Source: Diabrotica undecimpunctata
Lineage: Eukaryota; Arthropoda; Insecta; Coleoptera; Chrysomelidae
Direction of reading: 5' to 3'
DNA: 64,000 bases
Assembly (NCBI RefSeq): GCF_040954645.1
Contig: NC_092806.1
Span: 27,429,644 to 27,493,643, forward strand
A program made the position numbers and the translations under genes. The notes under the pieces were generated by a model. That model saw nothing but the letters and a program-made list of their open reading frames with translations, was not told the DNA's origin and ran no database searches. Positions 33,086-44,059 of this stretch are shown here, in pieces. Numbering within the stretch: the stretch's first letter is position 1; every line of letters starts with the position of its first letter.

Positions 33086-34175
33086 CAGTATTCTTACATA
33101 ATTCTTTTGTGTTCATATTTATCGAAATTAAAGATTTACATACAAAAGTAAGTAAAATAAAAATGATCTAATGCTCAGATTTTACTAATAATAATAATGA
33201 TGAAAAAATGTTTTTTTTTATTAATTTTTTTTTATAACCAATTATAATCATATAGGTTTAAGAAAGAACTAACGCCGGCTACATTATTGTCGTTCTTTTC
33301 CTAACTTCTTTATATCCCAGTAAGTATAATACTCATTTAGCTATTGTTTTGGGTATTAAACGCAAACACATCCTCCGGGGGCAAATTCATATCTCCAGAG
33401 TTCGATACTCCTGGCTGCGTGTGAAAGTGCAATGTGACGTTTGACGTACGTACGACGCCGATCCACAAAAAGCTCGACTCTAAACTGTAAGTCCATAAGG
33501 ACCGTTTTGGCATCGAGCACGACAGCGTGAACGAGGCTTTGTTGAGCTGTCAGGCCCCGTCACTTCTCGAAAGGATCAAAGCGTGCTTTGCATCTCAATG
33601 TTGCGTTCGGGCAAACAATATGACTGTGAATTTATTTCGAGGGGATTTAGAATTATACGTAAACTTTGGGCGATTTTTTCACCGCCGCCGCCGCTCTCTT
33701 GATTGAGTTTCTACAAAAGACGTGCCGGGCGGACCCTAATTGGACTTTACTGGATTTCGTGAGAATAATGCAAAATCTGCCGGATATTATTTTTGTTTGG
33801 ACTGAACTCAATCTACTGACAGTTATTAAGAGGCGTTTTAAGGGCCGTTGTTATGTATGACGCAGACATTAGAATGTTTCCGGTTACTCGAATTTCAGTT
33901 CAACTTTTGATTTTTTTGAGAACAGTTTCGGGACTTTTTCGGATCAAAACCATCCTTTATCTTTAGAACCAATTTTAGATTATTTATTTAGTCAACTATT
34001 TGTCAACAAAGGTAAATATAAATGCATTTGATCATATTGAACTGAAGGATACACCTTAGATATTTCCTACAATAGACAATTACCGCAGAAGTTTATAAAA
34101 ACTATAGAACATTTGCAAACAACAAAGCGTATCCAAGAAAAGACTTTTTTAACCAAAACCGGTTGTGAATGGGAT
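33086..34175. other. Non-coding stretch containing a CpG-richer island at about 33360-33900
   Basis: Unlike its AT-rich neighbours, 33360-33900 is near balanced base composition with many CpGs, a GCCGCCGCCGC run at 33682-33693 and a donor-like ACT|GTAAGT at about 33489. All frames before that donor carry stops. A 64-codon plus frame (33666-33860) has no known motif. It could be a promoter or 5' UTR of a host gene, or an ancient element. Confidence 0.3.
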
Positions 34176-34179
34176 CTAC

Positions 34180-34520
34180 CTCTATAACAAAATGCAGAAA
34201 AGCATAACTAGTGACAATAAAAGTTAAGAATCTTACAAGGCTGCTAAGTCACATATAAAATAATTGATACAACAATGTATTAAACATTAGAGAACATTGA
34301 CATTAGTCAATTTGGTTTTAGAAGTAGATTGGGGACAAGAGAAGCCGTATTTTCATTGAATGTATCTATAAATACAAAGATGTGTGGATATTAGTTAACC
34401 CCACCAAATGAATTTTATTGTCGTTTCTTATAAAACGGTACGTCGTACAATACGTCTATATGATACTCGAACCATACTATATTATCTATCTATGGCCGAA
34501 CCGGCATAATTTTAATACTG
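34180..34520 (+). pseudogene. LINE RT fragment, degraded
   Basis: ENIDISQFGFRSRLGTREAV followed by FSLNV matches the Q-F-G-F-R-x-G-x-G-T-R-E-A-I/V-F block of Jockey/L2-like RTs. The same block appears at 37.15 kb in the minus-strand LINE. Flanking frames decay within 150 bp. Confidence 0.6.
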
Positions 34521-35364
34521 CGATATGATAAGTACTGTGGTACTGATGGAATACGCCCAGAGAAAACGTATCTTTGTTAAACACAATATATTGTCAAATC
34601 AACAATCAACAGTTATAAATATTGGTAGGTAATAAAGAATACCATTCGGATTATTTAATTGTTTTAATTAGGGTCAAAGCTATATTATTTCATTAGTATT
34701 TTAGGTAATTTTGTTGGACCTGATGATGAAAGCTAACCTCACTTTTAATGTAGTATTACTTTTAAAGTACAATGAAGTATTAGTGTTTGATGAACCATGC
34801 TTTTAAATAATATATACTACACAATAAGCCTATATTATTCGTCGTCTTTTACTTGCAGTAAATTTTTACTTAAAATATTATTCTGCAAAACGTTCTTCTT
34901 CTTCTTCTTTTTTATTTATATGGCTTTCATGCAGTGGTGATACGCCAGCTCAATTTGGCGGTGACCACGATGAAGTCTGGCTATAAAACAACTCGAGGCC
35001 ACTTAAATGTGGTAAATAATTTTCTAAAAACAGGTTATGTTAGTAAAGACAACAAAAAGTATTGAGCATTGTCAATTATAAATTTAATTTATTAATTGAA
35101 AGGAATTTTATCAAGATGCTGACTGATTCTTCACTAAATTTAATTAAAATGGAATAAATAGTAATTGATGAATTATAATTCATATAAATAAATTTTGTGT
35201 ATAGTGCAAATTCTGGAATAATCCTTATGGGACATTTAAAGAATATATGATCTACGTTAAATGTATACGATGATTTCATACTGTTTTGACCATAGACAAA
35301 CATTACTGTTTTGACATAAAGCAATTAAGTTTTATTTCGGACTATTATTTTTTCAAAACACTAA
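34521..35364. other. AT-rich non-coding stretch
   Basis: A CTTCTTCTTCTT run at about 34891 resembles the inverse of LINE simple tails, with a short adjacent G+C-richer piece to 34990. No gene supported. Confidence 0.35.
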
Positions 35365-35553
35365 GTATGGCTGGTTCCTAAAAAAACTGATACGACTGTT
35401 AAAGCGTATTTTGTAGAAAATTGAGCAGTGTATTTTGAAGGATAAATACTTAATTATTTATTCTTAATTATAATCTTAATTATTTACATACTGTCACTGT
35501 CACTGCCAAATCTTAAAATTTGTCAAATAACTTATTCTGTTCAACCTCAAAAA

Positions 35554-37400
35554 ATGGCTCCACATGCTAGCAAAGAAGTAAAAGCCAGAATTGTAATGAA
35601 ATTAGAAAATGGTTGGTCACTATCTGCCGTAGCGAATAGAAGAGAACAAGAAACTATCGAAAGAAAGCCAGGTTCTGAAAGACCAAAAATATCTACCGCT
35701 CATGAAGATCGTACACTTTTGGGTAGATTAGAAGAGAATCCTTTCGAAGATGCGAAAAGTGCAAGAAATATGTCACAGTTTCCGAGAAGATAGACAACAA
35801 CTTGGCGCAGAATTAGAGCATCGCGTCTTAGGAACCGAACTGTAGCAAAAAAACAAGCTCTTACACCATAACAGAAGCAACCAAGACTTATATTTGCTTT
35901 AAATCATCAGCTACAAAATCAAGATTTTTGGGACCTGGTAATATTTACAGATGAGAACATTTTGAATCTTCTAAAAAAGGGCAAAATTGGGGTGTATAGA
36001 TCAGATAATAATAGATTTAATCCTCTATATGTTGATAGATATCGAGCAGTTGGTCATTTTAGCGCCAATGTATGGGGATAGATTTCATATAGAGGAATGG
36101 GAATGGTATGGCGTATTGATGGCAGTATTGATTTTCTTCTTCTTCTTCAAGTGCCCTGTCCGTTGCGAATGTTGGCTATCAACATGGAAATTCTGATCTT
36201 GTTTGCGGCGCTTCTGAATAGTTCGACCGATGTGAGCCCGAACCACTTCCGCAGATTTTGGAGCCACGAGTGTCTTCTTCTGCCTGGCCCTCGCTTACTG
36301 TCTACTTTGCCCTGGACAATCAATTGTAGTAGACGGTACTTATCGTGTCTCAATATGTGGCCTAGATATTCAAGCTTTCTTTGTTTGATTGTGCTCACGA
36401 TTTCTTTCTCCTTTCCGATTTTTTGGAGTACCTCTATGTTCGTGACATGTTCGGTCCAGGATATACGAAGAATGAAATCCTTGCTTATGAGGAGCTTTTT
36501 CATATTGTTAAATGCTGCTCTAACTCGTTCTATTCTCGCCTTAATTTCTGTGGCCTGTTCCCATTATACATTTACGTTGATGCCAAGGTACGCATAAGAT
36601 TCTACATGATCAATTAGTATGTTACTTATCCGTAATTGTCGAGCAGGTTGTTGCTTTTTGCTCATCAGCATCCACTTTGTCTTCTTGAAATTGAGGCTCA
36701 GTCACTAACTGAATAAGCTCTTTCCATTGCCTGTTGTAATTCGTCTATGGTACTGACAAGGATCACCGTGTCGTCGGCATATCTTATTATGTTCGTTAAC
36801 TCGCAGTTTATTTTTGTGCCCTTATTTGCATTTTCCATACATTTGTTAAATATTTCCTCGGAGTAAATATTGAATAGGAGTGGGGATAAGATACACCCCT
36901 GACGGACACCCCTTTTGATCTGCACCTTTCCAGTGAGTTCGTTGCCAATTTTTGCTCTTGCTGTTTGACCCCAGTATAGGTTTGCCACAATTCGAATGTC
37001 CTTGTCGTCAATACCTGTCTCTCGCAGAATATCCATCAATTGTTCATGATTGACATTGTTAAATGCTTTTCTAAAATTGACAAAGCACAAATACACTTAC
37101 TTATCAACGTCTCTACACCGCTGTATAAGCACCTGGAAAGCGAAAACTGCTTCTCTAGTTCCAAGTGCTTTCCAAAAACCAAACTGCGATCTATCTACAG
37201 TATTGATGGCAGGTAATAAACCAGTGGCTTTAAAATAACAACATCGAAACCTTACCATAGCCCAGCTACGGTCCAGATTTAAACTTAATCGAGAATGTGT
37301 GGGGGGTTATTATAAAACGGTTGTATCGGTGTAATTTTATACCTCAAAATGCTGAAGAACTGTGGCACGGTATACAACAGGTTTGTTATCAATGCTGATG
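35554..37400 (+). pseudogene. mariner-type transposase, deleted and interrupted
   Basis: N-terminus KEVKARIVMKLENGWSLSAV (first HTH helices) runs directly into QETIERKPGSERPKISTAHE, so the recognition helices are deleted. RRIRASRLRNRTVAKKQALT follows, then VIFTDEN with the first catalytic Asp (about 35950) and YRGMGMVWRIDG. After the LINE, PDLNLIENVWGVIIKRLYRC contains the last catalytic acidic region, and AEELWHGIQQ the C-terminus. The segment with the middle catalytic Asp (D-N-x-x-x-H) is absent, so besides the LINE there is a deletion. Stops at 35793 and 36079. Confidence 0.8.
36126..37199 (-). mobile_element. 5'-truncated LINE with 13-bp target duplication
   Basis: ORF2 pieces read leftward: VDRSQFGFWKALGTREAVFA, FVNFRKAFNNVNHEQLMDI, IKRGVRQGCILSPLLFNIYS, NIIRYADDTVILVSTIDELQ (YADD intact), then ILRISWTEHVTNIEVLQKIG, KLEYLGHILRHDKYRLLQL, RRRHSWLQNLRKWFGL and a terminal GQGT with the GAAGAAGAAGA tail. 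One stop near 36700 and shifts between 36700 and 36500. Flanking GTATTGATGGCAG copies are identical, which suggests a fairly recent insertion by target-primed reverse transcription. Confidence 0.88.
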
Positions 37401-37591
37401 AGGATATTACAAAATATTAATTTTATTTTTACATACCTAAATTAAGTATAGTTTTGGTCTTCAAGACACTCACTTTCTTTCGAGAGTTCCTTGTTCCCTC
37501 CATTTTTTATTAATAGAAAAACTGTGGTTCTAATTATGTTAAAATGTTTGGCTTCAGTGCTGCTGATAGTGCCCAGTTACCTTTTAATTTA

Positions 37592-37617
37592 CCTTGTCCT
37601 TTTCAAGGACAAGGTGA
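37592..37617. repeat. Short perfect hairpin
   Basis: ACCTTGTCCTT is followed by a 3-base TTC spacer and its exact inverse AAGGACAAGGT. No gene adjoins it closely; role unknown. Confidence 0.5.
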
Positions 37618-38366
37618 CATACCAAAATATACATGGGCTAAAGATGCGTTCGTTAGCTTAAGCGTAAATTATATACTCCAGTCGTCAGAGACGAAAATGC
37701 CACTGAAGCTCTAAAAATCATACGAACAAAAGCAAAAAATACAAACCAACATACCTCATAAAGTAGTGCCGTTGGAGAAGGCAGAAAACTATAAATATTT
37801 GAGGACATACGCCACTGGTAAATAAATTTCAAGTGCGGAGAGCCCTTGTACTTGGATAGAAGAGGGTGACTACATATTCTCCACTCTGTCGAGTGCACTC
37901 GGTCACGCAATTGAGTTACACATATTAAACATAAAAAATATAAACCACGACTTTAAATTACTTGGGCAAGTACGCATTTTAAATTCATCCCCCAAATTTT
38001 ATCTAATTTTAACAAACTTTCAGCTAGAAGTAGTACATCCTTGTGTTTGCCAAAATATATTTAAAGATTTGACGGTAAATGTAAAACAATGTGAAACAAT
38101 GTCAAAACAATACAGTGTGAAAAATAAATCTAAAGCTTTTTCGAATATGGATACTTTCCTGAATGTATGAAAAACAGTACCTAATGTTTCTCTTAGTGAG
38201 CTCGTACCGAAGGCAATATCCAAGACGTAACATGAAACACGCAATATCCAATAAATTTCGGTTAATATGTATCTCTTGAGCGCATTTAAAACTAAAGTCA
38301 AACCATGTATGAAGACCGGTTTGCCGTTTAATTCTGATAACTTTATTATTAGTGAATCAAGTAAGC
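37618..38366. other. Non-coding or unassigned stretch
   Basis: A LINE-like scrap may lie at about 37740-37810 (a KAENYKYLRTY frame recalling the thumb Y-L-G motif). A 120-codon minus frame, 38382-38020, has no recognisable motif and overlaps a repeat end; I do not call it a gene. Confidence 0.25.
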
Positions 38367-38371
38367 GAAGA

Positions 38372-38452
38372 TCATGGTACAAGAATACACAAGGTATGAC
38401 ACATAATGTTCCAAAATCGGTTCGCTTTCGCGCATGACGTAGTCAAGAACGC
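38372..38452 (+). repeat. Left member of a distant inverted repeat
   Basis: TCATGGTACAAGAATACACA with AGGTATGA (38372-38399) and CATGACGTAGTCAAGAACGC (to 38452) recur in inverse order at 42611-42696. The two lie about 4.2 kb apart and bracket the Penelope palindrome. They may be termini of one DNA transposon or two copies of a repeat. Confidence 0.55.
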
Positions 38453-39563
38453 TTATTCCCGCAACATTTGAATGTAGTTGTATAGGAAAAACTTTTAATT
38501 TTAAGTTTTTTTATATAATTTTGCTAATTTAATTATAGTAATTATAAAGAGATGATAAAATTATGTTATTATAATATTTAATCATAAATAAAATTTTGAA
38601 GTTAATTTAAGTTTATTCAAAATCAAAATAAATAATGATAAAGTCAACTTTATTTATATCGAATGAGCTAGCTGGCCATCGAATATGAGTGTAGTGAGGT
38701 CACACAATATTGCACAACATTTTAAATGACATCTTTTGTAATATTCACCCATAAAATTATCTTGGTATTGTTTATAATAATGATAACATTGTATATTTTA
38801 ATAATGATAATATGATTTAACAAAGAAAAATATGTTATTTTAAAAGATGCTAAATTGATTTCCTCCGAAACAGTTCTTATTGCAAATTGCATAGGAGGCT
38901 GAGGCTAGTTTCTTACTTAACAAATCGATATGAAAGAACCATTTAAGGTTTCATGACTAATAATTAAATTTACGTCGTTGACCTAGAAGTAGTAAGAAGC
39001 TGCTCAACATACTTTTTGAACTCTCTGTGTTCGGCTCTTTGTACGCGTTTCTTTTGGTTGGTTAAAAGGGTAGCCTTAGACCCTTTTTAGACCCTTTTTA
39101 GAAACGTAATTTAAAAGTTCCTGTTGTAGATTTCTTTGGTAATCTTCAGTTTTAAAATGTTTAGAATAAATTCTTGCAGTATTACAATTAAAATTATCCT
39201 ATCTACAACAAGATATAATCCACAGTTTTCTGGTCACACTATCTTTAGGAAATGTATGAAACCTAAAGATTTTATCTTCATTGTCACTATTGCAACAAGC
39301 AATTGCACAGCGCACTTTGAAAAAGGTACAAATCCAGATATACAATGGCAAATAAAAACTTTCAGTTTTACAAAAAAAATACTATACAGTATAAATAAAC
39401 AGTAACTAAACACCACGAGTACACACAAGTCTCAGACACAGTCGCGCCTTACTGGCAATTTTTTACGCGCTCGTCTGGAATACGGCCGCCGGTTAAATTT
39501 TACCCATCACATTTTTTAAGCCCTTGCGAAGTGGATATTTGTATAAAGACACATATGTAAGCA
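38453..39563. other. AT-rich non-coding stretch
   Basis: No gene supported. An 89-codon plus frame (39136-39405) has no motif I recognise. Confidence 0.35.
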
Positions 39564-39624
39564 TATATCTAAATTAACTTTGATCAGATAAAAGGCATAT
39601 ATCGAGCACAGTTTAATTAAATCT

Positions 39625-39664
39625 TGCCCAAGTACTTTCGATCCCTAGATCATCTTCAGGGGCA
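39625..39664 (-). ncRNA. Hammerhead ribozyme candidate, left arm of the Penelope palindrome
   Basis: Minus strand 5'-3': UGCCC, CUGAAGA, extra U, stem II GAUC-UAGG-GAUC, GAAA, stem III AGUACU (self-complementary), cleavage residue U, then GGGCA pairing with UGCCC. All core nucleotides are present. Mirror copy at 41766-41805. Confidence 0.68.
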
Positions 39665-40444
39665 TCTGAAATAAGCCAAGAAACGTTTTTTTATAACCAA
39701 AGAAATTGAATAACTTCGATAAAAACTCGAAGTTTTATGGTTGAAAAAAGGTTTTTTATATGATTAACGTTTATAGACTTACTTCGTCAATTGTGGCCTA
39801 TCCGGCAAGAACAAGATGTCATAAACATAAAATTGTACATTACACTACACTACAAATAGACAAACAAACACTTTAAAATAATTTAAGGGAGGCTACATTG
39901 CTTGAAGAAGTCGGAGACAGAATGGCTCCTGATCTAACGGAAATGTTGGGGTGACATGTGACAAATGACAACTTGGATGAGCAGTCACAATCATAGATAT
40001 GTGATCTGCACCTTTTACAATTCTATGAAACTAAGTATTGACCAAAAGTCCAACTGACACTACTATAGGAGATCACTGATGAAAAATAAAAATTATATAG
40101 AATATTTTTAAGTAAATTGAATAATCCAGATCTCACACTCAAACATGTCTGTAATAATTAAGGTGTTAGTTTGAGAGCAACTGAAATAGACGAAAAGTAA
40201 GAATGCAAGAAGCGGACTAAACAATATGTTAAACAGTGGGTGGTTGACTACAATAAAATGGTCTACCAAGCACTATCTGTAATATAGAAAGGAAGAGATC
40301 TGACTATGTAATTAAAATACTAATGATTGAAAATCAAAATGGAAAGCAAAATATATAAATGGGGTGTAATCCAAGTAGTTCAGTTGAACCCACAGTCAAT
40401 GGTATAACTATAAAATTACTATGGATGTGCTCAGTGCAGGAAGT

Positions 40445-40720
40445 CTAAACAGTCGAGCTGGGTCCCCTACGAGGTGAAGCTGTAATAAAGTTTTTAAAAA
40501 TAGGTTTAAATTTAGTACAATTTAAATTAATTTGAGTATTAAGACAGTGAGAGTTTTCATTCGTTTCCCTTGTAATTTCCAAATCTTCCAATAAATCCAA
40601 CTCCATATAGTTTTTCTTTCTACTAATGTCATGTAAGATAGATGAACCAGTGTTGATGTTAAAATTGTGTTTACTGGATAATAAGTGTTGACCAAAACTT
40701 GAAGAGTTTGGTCTTTTCAA
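40445..40720 (-). pseudogene. C-terminal end of Penelope-like ORF (left arm)
   Basis: 91 codons read leftward to a TAG at 40445. KRPNSSSFGQHLLSSKHNFN, then SSILHDISRKKNYMELDLLE and DLEITRETNE resemble the region after the GIY-YIG endonuclease core in Penelope-like elements (F-A-x-H-L-x-x-x-x-H-x-F, then L-E-x-x-E-I). The RT and most of the endonuclease are missing, as expected for 5' truncation. Confidence 0.65.
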
Positions 40721-40726
40721 ATGTTC

Positions 40727-40985
40727 TGAAACTCTTGGTCAACACTTATTATCCAGTAAACACAATTTTAACATCAACACTGGTTCATCTATCTTACATG
40801 ACATTAGTAGAAAGAAAAACTATATGGAGTTGGATTTATTGGAAGATTTGGAAATTACAAGGGAAACGAATGAAAACTCTCACTGTCTTAATACTCAAAT
40901 TAATTTAAATTGTACTAAATTTAAACCTATTTTTAAAAACTTTATTACAGCTTCACCTCGTAGGGGACCCAGCTCGACTGTTTAG
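40727..40985 (+). pseudogene. C-terminal end of Penelope-like ORF (right arm)
   Basis: The same protein end in the opposite arm (ETLGQHLLSSKHNFNINTGS through PRRGPSSTV and a stop at 40983-40985). Residues are identical to the left arm from GQHLL onward. It begins at the palindrome spacer, so it is 5'-truncated at a slightly different point. Confidence 0.65.
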
Positions 40986-41765
40986 ACTTCCTGCACTGAG
41001 CACATCCATAGTAATTTTATAGTTATACCATTGACTGTGGGTTCAACTGAACTACTTGGATTACACCCCATTTATATATTTTGCTTTCCATTTTGATTTT
41101 CAATCATTAGTATTTTAATTACATAGTCAGATCTCTTCCTTTCTATATTACAGATAGTGCTTGGTAGACCATTTTATTGTAGTCAACCACCCACTGTTTA
41201 ACATATTGTTTAGTCCGCTTCTTGCATTCTTACTTTTCGTCTATTTCAGTTGCTCTCAAACTAACACCTTAATTATTACAGACATGTTTGAGTGTGAGAT
41301 CTGGATTATTCAATTTACTTAAAAATATTCTATATAATTTTTATTTTTCATCAGTGATCTCCTATAGTAGTGTCAGTTGGACTTTTGGTCAATACTTAGT
41401 TTCATAGAATTGTAAAAGGTGCAGATCACATATCTATGATTGTGACTGCTCATCCAAGTTGTCATTTGTCACATGTCACCCCAACATTTCCGTTAGATCA
41501 GGAGCCATTCTGTCTCCGACTTCTTCAAGCAATGTAGCCTCCCTTAAATTATTTTAAAGTGTTTGTTTGTCTATTTGTAGTGTAGTGTAATGTACAATTT
41601 TATGTTTATGACATCTTGTTCTTGCCGGATAGGCCACAATTGACGAAGTAAGTCTATAAACGTTAATCATATAAAAAACCTTTTTTCAACCATAAAACTT
41701 CGAGTTTTTATCGAAGTTATTCAATTTCTTTGGTTATAAAAAAACGTTTCTTGGCTTATTTCAGA

Positions 41766-41805
41766 TGCCCCTGAAGATGATCTAGGGATCGAAAGTACTT
41801 GGGCA
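41766..41805 (+). ncRNA. Hammerhead ribozyme candidate, right arm of the Penelope palindrome
   Basis: The same sequence as the left-arm core, now on the plus strand: UGCCC, CUGAAGA, U, GAUC-UAGG-GAUC, GAAA, AGUACU, U, GGGCA. It lies in the 3' region of the truncated element, the place where hammerheads are reported in Penelope-like pseudo-LTRs. Confidence 0.68.
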
Positions 41806-41899
41806 AGATTTAATTAAACTGTGCTCGATATATGCCTTTTATCTGATCAAAGTTCATTTATTCGAGCATTCAACCTTATATTTATTTATATCTAAATTA

Positions 41900-42610
41900 T
41901 TTTTCTATTATAAAATAGATGACTCAGTCAGTATTGAGTAACTTTAAAATATATTTATTATCTCATAACTTGCAATTTGCAATAGTCACCATAGATAACT
42001 GATATTATTGTTGAACTTTTGTTTTTATACAAACCTTCTGTCTTGCCGGTGTAAAGTCGTCTGAAGTCGATATTTATTGTGTTTTGCATTTGAACTAATT
42101 TGTGTCTTATTTTCATATTATTATATTGTTTGATAAGTAAATTTTGCATATAATAATCGGTAGGTTTTAGTAATGTGTATATTCTTTATTTTACTAAATT
42201 TCATTATAACTCATCTAAAATACCATATTGAATTGTAAAACAGATTTTTTTTATTGTAATCTATTTTGTTTTTATTTCAGTAAAATTGCTTGGAAGTGAG
42301 TGACAGTGAATCAGAATAAGCAAATCTACTACTATTTACCTATTCACAGTATTTCCTCTGCAGAAAATTTTTAAATTTCAACGGATTTGCATACAAAAAG
42401 AGTGCTTATATTATTAGTACATATATGTATGAAAACAAAAATAAATATTTCGCCTGAATACCTAGGAAAAGTAAAGGTTTTACGCTACTGAAAATATATT
42501 TTTTATTCAATTATAACCAAAACAAAACATAAAAAAAATTAGATAATTTTTTGACCATAATTTCAAAATTAATGTGTACGTTAAGCTGTAATAATGGGTT
42601 CGAGGTGGTT
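41900..42610. other. AT-rich non-coding stretch
   Basis: No supported gene or repeat. Confidence 0.4.
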
Positions 42611-42696
42611 CGAGCGGTCTTGACTACGTCACACTCCTGGGCCAGCTGTCAAATGTCATGCGCAATATCATACCTTGTGTATTCATTGTACCATGA
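42611..42696 (-). repeat. Right member of the distant inverted repeat
   Basis: CGAGCGGTCTTGACTACGTC and TCATACCTTGTGTATTCATT with GTACCATGA are the inverse of 38372-38452, with a few substitutions and small indels between the two blocks. Confidence 0.55.
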
Positions 42697-42899
42697 GCTC
42701 AGATCTCTATTACAACATCTAGATGTATGACATTTTACTTCTCTATTGTGTCAATCAGCGCTGCTCAATAAGTTTTCGGAGTAGTACGGAATATAATATT
42801 ATCTTACTTATACAGTGAATTTATTAACAAACACGTTTTAATGATTTTTGTTTAATTTCTTGTGATGTATAATATAGGTTTTCTAATGTAGGTTGTCTA

Positions 42900-43960
42900 T
42901 GACTTAGGTATTTCCCGCATTTATTATAGATACGCCCATTACCTTTAGAAAAATTTTCAATAGATGGCTGATGGTTCTATAATCAGCACAAGTTTTTGCT
43001 GTTGTCTTCTTAGCTAGATCTATAACAATGAATTGGACCAACCATTAGGTAAGTGTCGCTGGTATAAATAGTATTGAAAAACAAAGTTATAGCCTCTAAA
43101 ACATTGTTGTCATTTACAAGCTTCTATATTTTATTTGGAATTGTATCAGGATCTGTCGCTTTGCCATTTTTTTATTATTGTATGGCTTGTATTACCTGAG
43201 AGTGTATTATTAGGGGTCCGCCGTAGTTGTATCCGTCCGTCGTATTATCCGGAGGTGAATTAATTCTATCGTCTTCGAATACTAGGTGCGTAATGCAATT
43301 TTCCCATTCTTTAAGTTTTTCCTTTACTTCAAATATTATTTTACCATGTTCATTATATAGCAGTGCAGTTTGTCTCTTATCTAAGTTACGAGTTGCTTCT
43401 TTAACTTTATTATACATGTCGTATCTATTTTCGACTTCTGTCATTTCATGATATTGTTTAGCTAGATGTTGACTGTTTCCTTCCATCCCCATTCCCAGTT
43501 CCGGTTGTTCCATCAAATCCACTATGTTTTCTATTATTCAAGCCTTCTTTTTTAGCTTTGAGCTGCCTTTTAAATTATTTTCACAGATTTTCTTTACTGT
43601 TATAATTATATTAGTGCCCTTATCGATATTCTTACATTTTTCTAATCTAAATTTTCGCTCAGTTATCTTTGAACCGTTTTCTTAACTTTCGCCTCTTAGA
43701 GTTGGGTTAAAACAATATTTTTTCGAGACTACTTTTTGATCAGCTTGTGTCTCTACAATGAATCAGACCTACAACTACTATCGGATTGTGATCAGATCCA
43801 ATGTCAGCACCTGGATAAGTTTTAGCTGATTTGATGCAGTCTCTAAATCGATTTTTTAATAGAATGAAGTCGATTTGGTTCCTAATAACTATATTATTTG
43901 ATTCTGCATTTGACTTCCAGGTGTTGAGTCTTCTGGGTGGTAATTTTTAGTAAATATTCG
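42900..43960 (-). pseudogene. LINE ORF2 fragment: endonuclease end to start of RT
   Basis: Read leftward: RLNTWKSNAESNNIVIRNQI, DFILLKNRFRDCIKSAKTY, GADIGSDHNPIVV (APE endonuclease motif with the S-D-H triad residues), then the 43522-43175 frame NKVKEATRNLDKRQTALLYN, WENCITHLVFEDDR (linker before RT) and a decayed K-N-G-K-A-x-G-P-D block near 43150. The RT proper is lost. It lies back to back with the plus-strand LINE that starts at about 44060. Confidence 0.7.
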
Positions 43961-44059
43961 ATATAATGAAATCTTGTTCTTAGTAGAACTGTGCAAGTAA
44001 ATCTTCACATCATTTCTGTTTCACAGGCCTCACAATATTCAAACAGCGTCCTTTGCCGA

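Larger units (their letters stand above)
35365..37440 (+). mobile_element. mariner/Tc1-family transposon split by a LINE
   Basis: Transposase-like frames occupy 35554-36110 and 37258-37400 on the plus strand and are separated by a minus-strand LINE (36126-37199) that is flanked by GTATTGATGGCAG at 36113-36125 and 37200-37212. The ends of the element are not firmly defined; TATGGCTGGTTCCTAAAAAA at about 35367 is a candidate left terminus, with no clear inverse on the right. Confidence 0.75.
39577..41886. mobile_element. Penelope-like element palindrome: two 3' ends head to head, with 13-bp target duplication
   Basis: Bases 39576-40695 are the near-perfect inverse of about 40735-41854 (axis near 40715, spacer about 40 bp). 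Each arm encodes the end of the same ORF (GQHLLSSKHNFNINTGSSIL, the GIY-YIG-type C-terminus of Penelope-like elements) and then a 3' region with a hammerhead core. TATATCTAAATTA at 39564-39576 and 41887-41899 is a 13-bp target duplication. The right arm carries an extra 32 bp (41855-41886) before it, as described for Penelope insertions with a short terminal extension. High arm identity suggests a young insertion. Confidence 0.82.

Noticed and set aside
34718..34780. CCTGATGATG as a further hammerhead core
   Set aside because: No stem II or GAAA at the required distance.
38020..38382. 120-codon minus frame as a gene
   Set aside because: No motif, overlaps a dispersed repeat end, and such lengths arise by chance in 64 kb.
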